From CAYWBU01 sp942491525 (GTDB lineage: Bacteria; Desulfobacterota; Desulfomonilia; UBA1062): a DNA stretch of 64,000 nucleotides. The notes below the pieces were generated by a model, which did not search any database, was not told the origin of the DNA, and worked only from the letters and a program-made list of their open reading frames with translations. Shown one piece after another: positions 50,878-59,206 of the stretch (the first letter of the stretch is position 1; every line of letters begins with the position of its first letter). The stretch lies in the NCBI GenBank assembly GCA_942491525.1, contig CALOBW010000056.1, positions 62,001 to 126,000 of the forward strand, in the 5' to 3' direction. The position numbers were made by a program, and so were the translations under genes.

Positions 50878-52405
50878 GCTCGGGCTGCTGCTTCTGCTCC
50901 TGAGCGGCTGCGCCCATCTGCAGCCGCGGGACGAGATGCCGCTTAAGCCCGACGGTCCCTATCTCAATATGCTGCAGGCCCGCTATGCGGAGCATCGAGG
51001 CAGTTTTGAAGATGCCCTGATGCTCTATGCGGCCATCGATGACCCCTATGCGCGGCTCTCGCAGGCCAGGATTCTCTGGATGCTGCGGCGTTATCCCGAA
51101 TCGCTGGTGCTGCTGGACGAGCTGATCGCCCAGCAGCTCTATGTCCTGGATGCCCTGGAGCTGCGCTGCAACACCTATACCTCGCTGCAGGAGTGGCCCA
51201 AGGCTGAAGCCGACGCCGAGAGCATCATCGGGCTCGATCCGACCAATCTGGGGATCAAGCTGCATCTGGCCAAGATCAAGGTGCTGACCGGCCGCATCGA
51301 AGAGGGGCGCGGGCTGCTGATGGAGCTGCTCAGGGATGTGCCTGAGGCTGAGCCTGAGATCAGAAATGCTCTGGCCGACATCTGCATCCGTCAGAATGAT
51401 TTTGTCTGCGCCCGTCGGGAGCTGGAGCGTACCGTTGAGCTGGCGCCCTACATGACGCGCGCCTGGCTCGATCTGGGGCAGGTTCAGCTGCAGCTGAATG
51501 ATCTGGAGGCGGCAGAGCAGAGCTATCTGGTGGTGCTTGAGAGCGACCCGTTCTCGGTGGCGGCGCACAAGGCGCTGGCGCAGATCTATATCGCCGGAGA
51601 GCGCTATCGCGATGCTTTGATGCATGTCAGCACCCTGATGGATATCGCCCCGCAGCCGCACCTCATGCGGCGGCTGGCCATGCTGGAGCTTAAGGCCGGC
51701 ATGTACAGCGAAGTGCTGGATCTGCTCAAGAAGCAGACCGAACCCGATGATCTCTACCTCAGGAGCATCGCCCTGAGCGGGCTGGGGCGTTTTGAAGATG
51801 CCCTGGAGCAGCTGGAGGCAATTGAGGCCGCCGATGGACTGAACTGCGACATTCTGCTTTTGAAGGCGTCGCTGCTGGTGGACCTCGATCGTCTGGCCGA
51901 GGCGCGCGGTGTGCTGGAGCTGGCCTGGCAGCGGTACGGCCAAGAGTGTCCCGAAGTGGGACTGGAGCTGGCCAACCTGCTGGAGGAGAGCGGTGAGCGC
52001 TCCGCCGCCATTGAACTGGCCCTGAAGGTGCTGGAGCTGCAGCCTGAAAATGCCGACGCCCTTAACTTTGTGGGCTACCTCTGGGCCGATGCCGGTGTCA
52101 ATCTGCCGGAGGCGCGTCAGATGATCGAACGCGCCCTGCAGGCCCGTCCCGATGACGGATACATTCTGGATTCAATGGGCTGGGTCCTGTACAGGCTCGG
52201 TCAGTATGATGAGGCTTTCAGCTATATGGAGCGGGCCCTGCAGGCGCAGCCTGAGGATGCAGTTATCAATGAGCATATGGGGGATGTCCTGGTGGCCCTG
52301 GGCATGCCCAAACGCGCGCTGGACTACTATCTCAAAGCGTCGTTGAAGCGGCCCGGCGACGGGCTGGATGAGAAGATCAGGAATCTACAACAGGTGATTG
52401 AATGA
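50855..52405 (+). CDS. TPR-repeat lipoprotein
   Basis: A 516-residue protein starting with a TTG at 50855; AAGGAG lies nine bases upstream and the start is within the rpe 3' end (23-nt overlap). A signal with lipobox LLLSGC anchors it. From about residue 40 to the end are tetratricopeptide repeats (for example PYMTRAWLDLGQVQLQLND and PDDGYILDSMGWVLYRLGQ), often used as outer-membrane assembly platforms. It is followed with overlapping ends by an MlaD-like protein. Confidence 0.85.
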   Translation: MPISKTVKLGLLLLLLSGCAHLQPRDEMPLKPDGPYLNMLQARYAEHRGSFEDALMLYAAIDDPYARLSQARILWMLRRYPESLVLLDELIAQQLYVLDALELRCNTYTSLQEWPKAEADAESIIGLDPTNLGIKLHLAKIKVLTGRIEEGRGLLMELLRDVPEAEPEIRNALADICIRQNDFVCARRELERTVELAPYMTRAWLDLGQVQLQLNDLEAAEQSYLVVLESDPFSVAAHKALAQIYIAGERYRDALMHVSTLMDIAPQPHLMRRLAMLELKAGMYSEVLDLLKKQTEPDDLYLRSIALSGLGRFEDALEQLEAIEAADGLNCDILLLKASLLVDLDRLAEARGVLELAWQRYGQECPEVGLELANLLEESGERSAAIELALKVLELQPENADALNFVGYLWADAGVNLPEARQMIERALQARPDDGYILDSMGWVLYRLGQYDEAFSYMERALQAQPEDAVINEHMGDVLVALGMPKRALDYYLKASLKRPGDGLDEKIRNLQQVIE

Positions 52406-53433
52406 GTAATGAGACCCGGGTCGGAATTTTTGTAATTTGCATCATCTTTGCATTCATCCTGCTGTCGATCAATATCGGCGAGATTGACCTCAAGCGCAAG
52501 GGCACCTACCCGATGCAGATGCAGTTTGCCTCGGTCGAGGGCCTCAAGGAGGGCTCGCCGCTGGAGGTGGCCGGCGTGATCGTGGGGCGGGTCGAGTCGA
52601 TTGCGCTGGGCGAGGCTAATGCGGTGGATGTCTGGGTGAAGCTGAATGAGGATATCCGCCTGCCGGTGGACAGCCAGGCCGTGATCGCCTCCAAGGGCGT
52701 GCTGGGCGACAAGCGCATCATCCTCTATCCGGGCCGGGCCGACGCCCTCATCGATGAGGGCGGCCGCCTGCGCGAGACCTCCTCGCCGGCCTCCATGGAC
52801 GCCATCTTTGCCCAGTTGAGCGGTGTGGCCGGCGATCTGGCCGAGATCTCCAATTCGCTCAAGAACATGCTGGATGCCGAGATGATGGCCGAGCTGCAGA
52901 GCACCATGCAGAATATCCATGATATCAGCGCTTCGGCCAACCTGATGGTGCAGGCCAACAGTGACAGTTTCAGCAGTCTGCTGAGCAATCTGGATGAGAC
53001 CAGCGATAACATCGCCCTGATCAGTGCCGATCTGACCACGGCGTCCCAGGGCATCTCAAGCCTGGTTGAGGGCGTGGCTGCCGGCGAGGGCTCCCTGGGC
53101 AAGATCCTGACCGATGAGACCTTCTACAACACCCTGCTTGAGATCATGCAGCGGGTCGAGCTGCTGGCCGGCCATCTGGATGATGAGAACAACATCAGCC
53201 TGCTGCTTTCGGACAGCACCCTCTACTACAATATTGCCGAGATCTCCGAGAATATTAAGATTCTCAGTGACCAGGCCGTGGCCGGTCAGGGCACCCTGGG
53301 CCATATTCTGAGTGACGAGGAGATGTACGAGTTGCTCAAGGAGACCCTCGGCAGCGCCAACAGTGCGGTTAAGGGCCTTGAGGAGCAGACTCCCATCTCG
53401 GTCATGGGCACGGTGCTGGGGCTGATCTGGTAA
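52402..53433 (+). CDS. MlaD/MCE-family lipid transport protein
   Basis: A 343-residue protein with one N-terminal membrane segment (about 8-28) and an MCE domain (about 35-115) whose core reads VEGLKEGSPLEVAGVIVG, as in MlaD proteins that ferry phospholipid between membranes. The remainder is a long helical/coiled region (MQNIHDISASANL, TSDNIALISADL). The partner ATPase and permease (MlaEF) are not in this window. ATGA overlap with the TPR lipoprotein gene suggests co-function. Confidence 0.88.
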   Translation: MSNETRVGIFVICIIFAFILLSINIGEIDLKRKGTYPMQMQFASVEGLKEGSPLEVAGVIVGRVESIALGEANAVDVWVKLNEDIRLPVDSQAVIASKGVLGDKRIILYPGRADALIDEGGRLRETSSPASMDAIFAQLSGVAGDLAEISNSLKNMLDAEMMAELQSTMQNIHDISASANLMVQANSDSFSSLLSNLDETSDNIALISADLTTASQGISSLVEGVAAGEGSLGKILTDETFYNTLLEIMQRVELLAGHLDDENNISLLLSDSTLYYNIAEISENIKILSDQAVAGQGTLGHILSDEEMYELLKETLGSANSAVKGLEEQTPISVMGTVLGLIW

Positions 53434-53434
53434 G

Positions 53435-54724
53435 ATGCGCAGGCTCCGGCTCGGTCTGATGCTTCTGCTGCTGGCGGGTCCGCTGGCGGCATTTGAGCTT
53501 AATGTCGCCCCGCTGATGCATCTGCAGGTTGATGAGGATGGCTACCGGGGCAGCCTGCTGGGGCCTCTGGTTGAGTTCTCGGACGAGCACCATGCCGTGC
53601 GGCCCCTCTACTACCATGATTCTGAGCGCACCGAGGTGCTCTTTCCGCTGGGCAGCTTTACCGAGGAGCGCAGCCGCTTCTTTCCGATCTACTCCAGCCG
53701 GGACCGCGGCGAGCACGACAGCTGGGAGTTCTTTCCCTTTTTCTATGGCGATACCGGCGAGAAGAAGTATGCGGGATTCTTCCCCTTCTATGGCGCCATG
53801 TATGACCGCTACGGCTTCGATGAGGCGCGCTTCGTGCTCTGGCCGCTCTACTCATCCACCACCCGTGACGGGGTCACCAAGACCTCGCTGCTCTGGCCCA
53901 TCTTCCAGTATGCCCCCGGGCAGGAGTTCAAGATCTTTCCGATCTACGGCCGCAAGGTGGAAGAGGATCGGGTGCGCCAGTACTTTCTCTGGCCCCTGAT
54001 CCATCATGAGCGCGGCTCCCGGGAGGATGTGGATGCCTTCCTGCCCTTCTACCGCTATTCGCGCGGACCGGACCATAAGAGTATCTCGCTGCTGTGGCCC
54101 TTCTTCACCTACAGTCGCAACTATGAGGCCGAACACACCATGTTCAGCTTCCTCTGGCCCCTGGGCAAGTATGCCTCGGGAGCCTATGAGGAGCGCACCT
54201 TCTGGCCCATCTTCAGCTATAAGAATGAGCACCTCAAGTATAAGCGCCTGACCATTCTCTGGCCCATCTACAAGGAGCAGCACTTCTTTGATGACGGGTT
54301 ATATACCAAGAAGACCTCTATTTTGGTCCTGAGCGGCAGCAAACGCCAGGTGAATGCCAAGGGCGAGGTCTTCTCATCGCTGAGCATCTGGCCCTTCTGG
54401 TACTCGCAGCATAAGGACGGGGTCTTCAGCTGGCAGTTTCCCTACCTGATTCCGTCCCAGCACGCCGGTTATCAGCGCAACTGGGCCCCCCTGCTCACTT
54501 TGGCCAGCGGCAGCCACTCCGAGGCGCAGACGGACGTCAATCTGCTCTGGAAAACATTTTACTATCAGCGTGATTCTCAGAGAGAGCGCACGGCGCTCTC
54601 ATTTATCTTCTCGCATGAGCAGGGGGATGGCTATCGCCAGACCGGTTTTCTGAGTGATCTGATCAAAATCCGGATTGATAATCCGGCCGCGGTTAAAAAA
54701 ATAGCCTTGAGTACTAATCAGTGA
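53435..54724 (+). CDS. secreted WP-repeat protein of unknown function
   Basis: A 429-residue protein with an N-terminal signal peptide (LGLMLLLLAGPLAA). The mature part is built of about a dozen repeats of roughly 20-35 residues, each with an aromatic core such as LWPLYS, LWPIFQY, FFPIYG, LLWPFFTY, FWPIFSY, ILWPIYK, IWPFWYS, separated by charged turns. This regular aromatic beta pattern suggests a beta-barrel or beta-propeller-like structure. No named family is recognised. It follows the MlaD-like gene by 1 nt, so a role in envelope lipid transport or outer-membrane structure is possible. Confidence 0.8.
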   Translation: MRRLRLGLMLLLLAGPLAAFELNVAPLMHLQVDEDGYRGSLLGPLVEFSDEHHAVRPLYYHDSERTEVLFPLGSFTEERSRFFPIYSSRDRGEHDSWEFFPFFYGDTGEKKYAGFFPFYGAMYDRYGFDEARFVLWPLYSSTTRDGVTKTSLLWPIFQYAPGQEFKIFPIYGRKVEEDRVRQYFLWPLIHHERGSREDVDAFLPFYRYSRGPDHKSISLLWPFFTYSRNYEAEHTMFSFLWPLGKYASGAYEERTFWPIFSYKNEHLKYKRLTILWPIYKEQHFFDDGLYTKKTSILVLSGSKRQVNAKGEVFSSLSIWPFWYSQHKDGVFSWQFPYLIPSQHAGYQRNWAPLLTLASGSHSEAQTDVNLLWKTFYYQRDSQRERTALSFIFSHEQGDGYRQTGFLSDLIKIRIDNPAAVKKIALSTNQ

Positions 54725-54778
54725 GGGTCTACGGGGAAAACTCACTCTTATACCGATACTCAAGGCTTGCTGATTAGT
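54703..54778. repeat. interleaved inverted repeats at the 3' end of the WP-repeat gene
   Basis: Arm A (AGCCTTGAGTA, 54703-54713) pairs with 54757-54767, arm B (CTAATCAG, 54714-54721) pairs with 54770-54777, and AGTGAG (54720-54725) pairs with CTCACT (54741-54746). The order A-B-A'-B' gives a pseudoknot topology, or two alternative hairpins. It spans the stop codon at 54722-54724. The remainder to 54925 shows no further feature. Confidence 0.6.
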
Positions 54779-54925
54779 TTAATCTGCCGCAAATGAATGT
54801 CAAGCGCGCTTTGAAATTATAGCGAGTGAAAAGTGCGACCATATCAGAGACCTGGAATCGACGGCTTGTGGGAGGTGAAAATAAGTGCCCATCCGCAGCT
54901 CTGCCGAAGATGCTCGGGATAATGG

Positions 54926-54954
54926 TTGACAGCCCCTTTGCTGGCTGTTATTAG
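54926..54954 (+). promoter_or_regulatory. promoter of tRNA-Leu
   Basis: TTGACA (54926-54931), 17-nt spacer and TATTAG (54949-54954), 17 nt before the tRNA 5' end. It is the best promoter candidate for the tRNA-rpmB unit as well. Confidence 0.65.
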
Positions 54955-54971
54955 ACTCTGCATTAAAAATC

Positions 54972-55057
54972 GCCGAAGTGGTGGAATTGGTAGACACGCT
55001 ATCTTGAGGGGGTAGTGGGCCACGCCCGTGCGGGTTCAAATCCCGCCTTCGGCACCA
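54972..55057 (+). tRNA. tRNA-Leu (GAG)
   Basis: An 86-nt tRNA with a long variable arm and encoded CCA. The acceptor stem GCCGAAG pairs with CTTCGGC; the anticodon loop TTGAGGG gives GAG; the T arm reads GGGTTCAAATCCC. It lies 37 nt before rpmB. Confidence 0.97.
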
Positions 55058-55093
55058 ACTAATAAGATACTTTTTAGAAAGAGAGATATAAAG

Positions 55094-55291
55094 ATGGCTA
55101 AAAGATGTGATGTTTGCGGCAAAGGTGCTCAGGTTGGTTTCAATGTCAGCCACGCCCACAATAAGACCAAGAAAGTTTGGCAGCCGAACCTCCAGAGCGT
55201 GAAGGTTCAGACCGAGCAGGGTAACAAGAAGATGAGAGTCTGTACCCAGTGCATTAAGTCCGGCAAAATCAAGAAAGCCGTCGCAGCTTAA
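55094..55291 (+). CDS. rpmB: 50S ribosomal protein bL28
   Basis: A 65-residue ribosomal protein beginning AKRCDVCGKG and containing the L28 pattern VSHAHNKTKKVW. Two pairs of Cys (CDVC and CTQC) make it the zinc-binding C+ form. The ATG at 55094 follows AAAGAGAGATATAAAG. It sits directly downstream of tRNA-Leu, probably on the same transcript, and is followed by a strong terminator. Confidence 0.95.
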   Translation: MAKRCDVCGKGAQVGFNVSHAHNKTKKVWQPNLQSVKVQTEQGNKKMRVCTQCIKSGKIKKAVAA

Positions 55292-55321
55292 TAGCTAGCT
55301 AACTTATTATACGCTACTCCC

Positions 55322-55360
55322 GCTAGAGGATTGCCGAATAGGCAATCCTCTAGCTTTTTT
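55322..55360 (+). terminator. rho-independent terminator of rpmB
   Basis: A 14-bp perfect stem (GCTAGAGGATTGCC / GGCAATCCTCTAGC) with a GAATA loop, followed by TTTTTT. Confidence 0.92.
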
Positions 55361-55481
55361 GCGTCCGCAGGGCGCCGGGCCGGCTTTGGCGGCAGGGTCG
55401 CCCCTGGCTGGCCGGCGATAGCTGTTGCGACCCGGAGTCTGCTTTGGGTCGGGCGTGGGTCTGACGGGCGATTTTGACATA

Positions 55482-55514
55482 AAAAAAGCCCCGGCTTTGG
55501 GCCGGGGCTTTTTT
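55482..55514 (-). terminator. rho-independent terminator, usable on both strands
   Basis: AGCCCCGGC (55487-55495) pairs with GCCGGGGCT (55501-55509), with A7 before and T6 after the stem, so both orientations have a T-run. It lies after the stop of the minus-strand gene ending at 55529. The 120 bp between this and the rpmB terminator are GC-rich with no gene seen. Confidence 0.85.
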
Positions 55515-55528
55515 GTGTCTGGTGAGAT

Positions 55529-56092
55529 TTAGCTGAAGAAGCTGCCCAGGGGATCCATCTTGATGAAGAGGGCGATCAGCAGAACCACGATACCGGTCTG
55601 GTGCTCGGTGTTCTCAATGGCAGCCGCAAATGACCAGGGGTGCTTGTGACCCTTGGGGTAGGGAGTCAGGCTCTTGGGCATGAAGTAGTTGACGTTCTTC
55701 TTGTACTCCAGGAAGTCCTCGCCGAAGATGCGCTCCATGCGGCCCCACTCGGTGCGCTGCTTGCGCGGTACATAGGAGAAGAAGAAGATCATGGTGCAGA
55801 TCAGCCAGAGCAGGCCCTTCTGAGCCATGATGCTGAAGCCGGTCATGATCACGAAGCTGCCCAGGTAGAGCGGTGACTGAATGTAGCCGTAGGGGCCTGA
55901 GGTGGTGATCTCTTCATTCTTCTGGATGTGGCCGGCGGCCCACCAGCGGAAGATCTCGCCGGCGACCACGATGGGGAAGCCGATGATCAGGCCCAGGGTG
56001 GTGGGAGCGGCGGTTAAAATCATAAGAATAATGATAAGATATAGCGGTACGGTTCTATGCGTAATTTTTTCAATTTTGCCAGCGATGTCCAT
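55529..56092 (-). CDS. isoprenylcysteine carboxyl methyltransferase (ICMT)-family membrane protein
   Basis: A 187-residue integral membrane protein with four to five hydrophobic segments. The C-terminal region shows the ICMT/PEMT signature: TSGPYGYIQSPLYLGSF, then E-R-I-FGEDFLEYKKNVNYFMPK near residue 125-143. Bacterial members methylate unknown carboxyl or lipid substrates. No partner genes are nearby. Confidence 0.85.
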   Translation of the reverse strand: MDIAGKIEKITHRTVPLYLIIILMILTAAPTTLGLIIGFPIVVAGEIFRWWAAGHIQKNEEITTSGPYGYIQSPLYLGSFVIMTGFSIMAQKGLLWLICTMIFFFSYVPRKQRTEWGRMERIFGEDFLEYKKNVNYFMPKSLTPYPKGHKHPWSFAAAIENTEHQTGIVVLLIALFIKMDPLGSFFS

Positions 56093-56168
56093 TAAATATA
56101 CCTCACTAAATTTTAGTGCATCCTATGTAGCTGTTTATGGGCTTCGCGTCAAGGACTGAGGCCCATAA

Positions 56169-56194
56169 AAAAGGCCCCCGAACGGGAGCCTTTT
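56169..56194 (-). terminator. terminator of the small membrane-protein genes
   Basis: On the minus strand AAAAGGC-T-CCCG pairs with CGGG-G-GCCTTTT around TT, followed by further T residues. It follows the gene ending at 56216. Confidence 0.7.
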
Positions 56195-56215
56195 CATGTT
56201 TGATCAGGCCTCTGC

Positions 56216-56488
56216 CTATTTGCTGAGGCTCTCCTTGGCGATGAAGCCGCCGATCAGCGAGAGGACCAGCAACAGTAACTTGTTGTTCCAGGCGATCGAG
56301 CAGATGGCCTTGAGCAGCCCCAGCAGGATCTTGAGGCCGATCAGACCGGCCACGCCCATGGCGGCATACTTGGCGGCTGGGATGGCCTGCTCCTTGATCT
56401 TGGCGGTGCGGGTGTTCAGCTCTTTTCTGATGTCGCCGAACTCGGCCTTGGCGGAATCGATTTCAGCTCTTATTTTTTGCGAATCCAT
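56216..56488 (-). CDS. small membrane protein with N-terminal helix
   Basis: A 90-residue protein. A charged helical N-terminal half (IRAEIDSAKAEFGDIRKELN) is followed by two hydrophobic segments (about 42-62 and 66-82), an arrangement like ElaB/YqjD or holin-associated proteins. It overlaps the upstream YqjE-like gene by 19 nt. Confidence 0.65.
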   Translation of the reverse strand: MDSQKIRAEIDSAKAEFGDIRKELNTRTAKIKEQAIPAAKYAAMGVAGLIGLKILLGLLKAICSIAWNNKLLLLVLSLIGGFIAKESLSK

Positions 56489-56856
56489 TTGATATCATCT
56501 CCTATCTCTTCAACTACAGTCTCAGCTCCCTTGGCTGCCTTGATAACCATCACTACGCCTATGCCGGCGGCAATCATGCCGATGCCCATAAAGATCAGGG
56601 TCAGGGTCAGGGCTGCCCAGCCCGGGCTCAGGATCAGGCAGAATGCGTAGAAGAGGGTCACCAGCATGTAGATGGCACCCACCAGCATCAGCAGCAGGGC
56701 GACAACAATCAGGGCAATGCCGGGGCCGAAGATCTTGCCCAGCCGCTTGAGTTCGGCCTTCAAATAGGCCTTGTCAAGGTTGACAATGCGCTTGCCGGTC
56801 TTGAAGTAACTGCCGACAAGTTTAAAGAAACCAACATTTTTTAAATCGCTACTCAT
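56470..56856 (-). CDS. YqjE/holin-X-like membrane protein
   Basis: A 128-residue protein with two hydrophobic segments (about 40-65 and 75-100) preceded by a basic helix, resembling the DUF1469/phage-holin-family (YqjE) pattern. The ATG is followed by SSDLKNVG and preceded by GAGGAGAAATT. Function is unknown; family members associate with the inner membrane and stress response. Confidence 0.65.
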   Translation of the reverse strand: MSSDLKNVGFFKLVGSYFKTGKRIVNLDKAYLKAELKRLGKIFGPGIALIVVALLLMLVGAIYMLVTLFYAFCLILSPGWAALTLTLIFMGIGMIAAGIGVVMVIKAAKGAETVVEEIGDDIKWIRKK

Positions 56857-56877
56857 AATTTCTCCTCAATATAAAAA

Positions 56878-57462
56878 TCAATTACCGACGAGCGGTTTTT
56901 TGGCCTGTTTGCGAATCTCCTCCTCGTCGGCCCACTCGATCAGGCCGGTCTCGATGTTGACGAGGTTCAGGGTGAATTTATAGTAGACATCGGCGACCCG
57001 GCCGGCGCTCTTCTTGATGGAGATGATCTCTCCGTAGAGGAAGTAGTCCGAGCCCACCTGGCTGCCGAAGCGTTTGGCGGTGCTGGGGTCCACGATGCCC
57101 GAGCTGGTCTGGTACTCCATCTGGCGCACCATCTCATCGTTGACCTCGCTGACGGCCGAAATCTTGACCCGGCCCGACTTGAGCAGTTGGACCTTGATCT
57201 TGTCGGTCACAGCCTTGGTGTCGATATGCTCGTCGGTCTTGTTCTTGACCCGGTGCACATAGATCACGGGGCGCTGGCCCGACTGCAGCAGCGGGGTGGA
57301 GAGCAGGGAGGTGACCATCTTTTCGGCGATCAGCTGCAGGTCGGTGGAGCCGAAGTCGGCGGTGACCGTTTCGACCTGGCCGGCGTCGCCGTAGGAGACG
57401 CTGGGGGTTGAGGCGCAGCCGTAGTTCAGCAGCAGGACAATCAGCAGCAGAAATCTTTTCAT
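56878..57462 (-). CDS. lpoB: penicillin-binding protein activator LpoB
   Basis: A 194-residue outer-membrane lipoprotein. The signal ends in the lipobox NYGCAS. The mature domain matches LpoB: DFGSTDLQLIAEKMV, SGQRPVIYVHRVKNKTDEHI, then a characteristic central YQTSSGIVDPSTAK and GSDYFLYGEI. LpoB activates the peptidoglycan synthase PBP1b. The start at 57462 shares its A with the stop of the YcfL gene, so the two are coupled, as in E. coli ycfL-lpoB. Confidence 0.9.
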   Translation of the reverse strand: MKRFLLLIVLLLNYGCASTPSVSYGDAGQVETVTADFGSTDLQLIAEKMVTSLLSTPLLQSGQRPVIYVHRVKNKTDEHIDTKAVTDKIKVQLLKSGRVKISAVSEVNDEMVRQMEYQTSSGIVDPSTAKRFGSQVGSDYFLYGEIISIKKSAGRVADVYYKFTLNLVNIETGLIEWADEEEIRKQAKKPLVGN

Positions 57463-57887
57463 CACATACCTCCGTCGGTTAAGGGGTTGGGGCGGCGGAT
57501 CAGACATTTGAAGCGCACAGCACCAGCCTGGGGTGCGATGGAACGCAGGCCCAGCGACTCTTTGCCGGAGATGCGCATGGGCAACCAGCCCGCGCCGCCC
57601 GACAGTTCAAAGCCGGCGGCATCATACCATAAAAAGCGGTATTCAAAATCAATATTTTTTTTGCTCTCGTTGCGCACGATCACCTGGGCCTTGAGGCTGT
57701 CCTCAATGGTGCTCAGGCTGATGGTGCCGAACTGCAGCTGGCGGTTCAGGCTGCGGTCATGGATTCTGGTCTCTTTGATGATCTCGCCGCCGGGGCCGGC
57801 CTGCACGTCCAGGATGTTGCTGGCAGTCCCGGCCGCGCATCCCAGCAGGAAAAAAACAATCCATAGATTTTTGGCTATCTTTAACAT
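57462..57887 (-). CDS. YcfL-family lipoprotein (DUF1425)
   Basis: A 141-residue lipoprotein with lipobox FFLLGCAA. The body fits YcfL: IKETRIHDRSLNRQLQFG, VRNESKKNIDFEYRFLWYDAAGFEL, then RSIAPQ. YcfL occurs directly before lpoB in Enterobacteria; here the same pair is kept. Its function is unknown. Confidence 0.8.
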   Translation of the reverse strand: MLKIAKNLWIVFFLLGCAAGTASNILDVQAGPGGEIIKETRIHDRSLNRQLQFGTISLSTIEDSLKAQVIVRNESKKNIDFEYRFLWYDAAGFELSGGAGWLPMRISGKESLGLRSIAPQAGAVRFKCLIRRPNPLTDGGM

Positions 57888-57899
57888 TTCAACCTCCTA

Positions 57900-59201
57900 T
57901 TAGAACTCTTTTTTATTGATGGCAAGGCCCGATTGGCTGGCGTGGCAAAATATGAGGGTGGACCTGCCGTTGATGCTGACGGGGTATTCGCGTGCGGCAT
58001 ATTTGAGGTAAATCTGATCGGTTGCTGCGGGGACCCAGATCCTGGCCACCTGAACCTCGGCCGGCAGCGAGCTCCAGCTGCGCAGGTCGGCGCGTTCGCT
58101 GACGGCCGTGGCGATGAAGCTGAAGATGTCGCCGCTTATGCCGTAACTTTCGCCCAGCTGGCGGGTGATGGTGCTCTTGGCGTAGGCCCTGGCCAGCTGT
58201 TTGGTGATCAGGATCGGCATCTGGTCCAGCAGGTTGCGCGCGGCCATGGCCTGGATGTTGCTCAAGGGAGCGGTCTGGTAGGTCTTGTCGCCGGCCCTGA
58301 CGGTCAATGGGCGCGCCGGCGGCTCGAAGCGGTTGTAGACCGGCAGGCTGATGAAGACGATGCTGCCGGCCACCGGCCAGGCAAAGCTGAACTCCTCCTT
58401 GAGGGGCGCCTGGCCGCTGCACATGACCAGCATGACTTCGCGGCCCCCCTGCTCCTGGTAGGGGCCGAATTTCTCTGTCCACAGCTCATGGTCGAAGCCC
58501 AGCTCCCTGCTCAGACGCAGCAGGTCGTGCTGGATGGGTTTGCAGTCGGGCGCGGCCTTGATGGCCTGCTTGAGGTCGATGTAGGCCGCGTCCGGCTCCC
58601 GGTTCAGTTCATAGACGTAGGCCGAGACGTAGTAGCCGAAGGCGCTCTGGTAGGCGCTGGCCGCGGCAATTTTCTTGACCGCATCGTAGGCCGGGTCGGC
58701 CAGGGGGTTGGCGTCGCTCTGCTGGATCTCCTTCTCGTGCTTTTTGAGGAGCTGCTGCTGGCGGGTGTAGCTGCGTCTGATCTCCACGCGCGCCCCTTCG
58801 GTATCGCCCAGCATCAGGTAGTTGAGGGCCGCATGGGTGTGCAGCAGGATCTTTTCAAAATCTTCACCCTGGTACTCGGTGACATTTTCATTGACCAGGA
58901 GGGCGCCGGCCTGGGCCGTGACCTCGCGCCCCGAGATCACGGCGCGCTCCTCGATCTTCCTGATCAGGTCATCCGCCAGCTGCAGATCGGTGCGGCTGGC
59001 CTGGTAGCTGCCCATCTTCTGCTGGATCAGGCCGCGCTCCAGGGCGTAGAGCAGCTTGTCGCGCCCGTTGGCGGGAAACTGGGCCAGGGCCGTTTCGTAG
59101 TCGCCGAGGGCGACGGCCTGGCGGGCCTTGATGACCCGCGTGCCGTAGCCGGCACAGCCGCAACAGCAGATCAGGATCAGGATCAGGAGACGTTTCTGCA
59201 T
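57900..59201 (-). CDS. COG3014-type lipoprotein
   Basis: A 433-residue lipoprotein with lipobox ICCCGCAG. Residues about 25-230 are TPR-like helices (GDYETALAQFPANGRDKLLYALERG, with the part in one frame only shown here as its first half), and the C-terminal 180 residues are beta-rich. COG3014 proteins are uncharacterised but commonly lie beside YcfL and LpoB, as here (13-nt gap). A role in envelope assembly is inferred from context. Confidence 0.75.
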   Translation of the reverse strand: MQKRLLILILICCCGCAGYGTRVIKARQAVALGDYETALAQFPANGRDKLLYALERGLIQQKMGSYQASRTDLQLADDLIRKIEERAVISGREVTAQAGALLVNENVTEYQGEDFEKILLHTHAALNYLMLGDTEGARVEIRRSYTRQQQLLKKHEKEIQQSDANPLADPAYDAVKKIAAASAYQSAFGYYVSAYVYELNREPDAAYIDLKQAIKAAPDCKPIQHDLLRLSRELGFDHELWTEKFGPYQEQGGREVMLVMCSGQAPLKEEFSFAWPVAGSIVFISLPVYNRFEPPARPLTVRAGDKTYQTAPLSNIQAMAARNLLDQMPILITKQLARAYAKSTITRQLGESYGISGDIFSFIATAVSERADLRSWSSLPAEVQVARIWVPAATDQIYLKYAAREYPVSINGRSTLIFCHASQSGLAINKKEF

Positions 59202-59206
59202 GCAGT

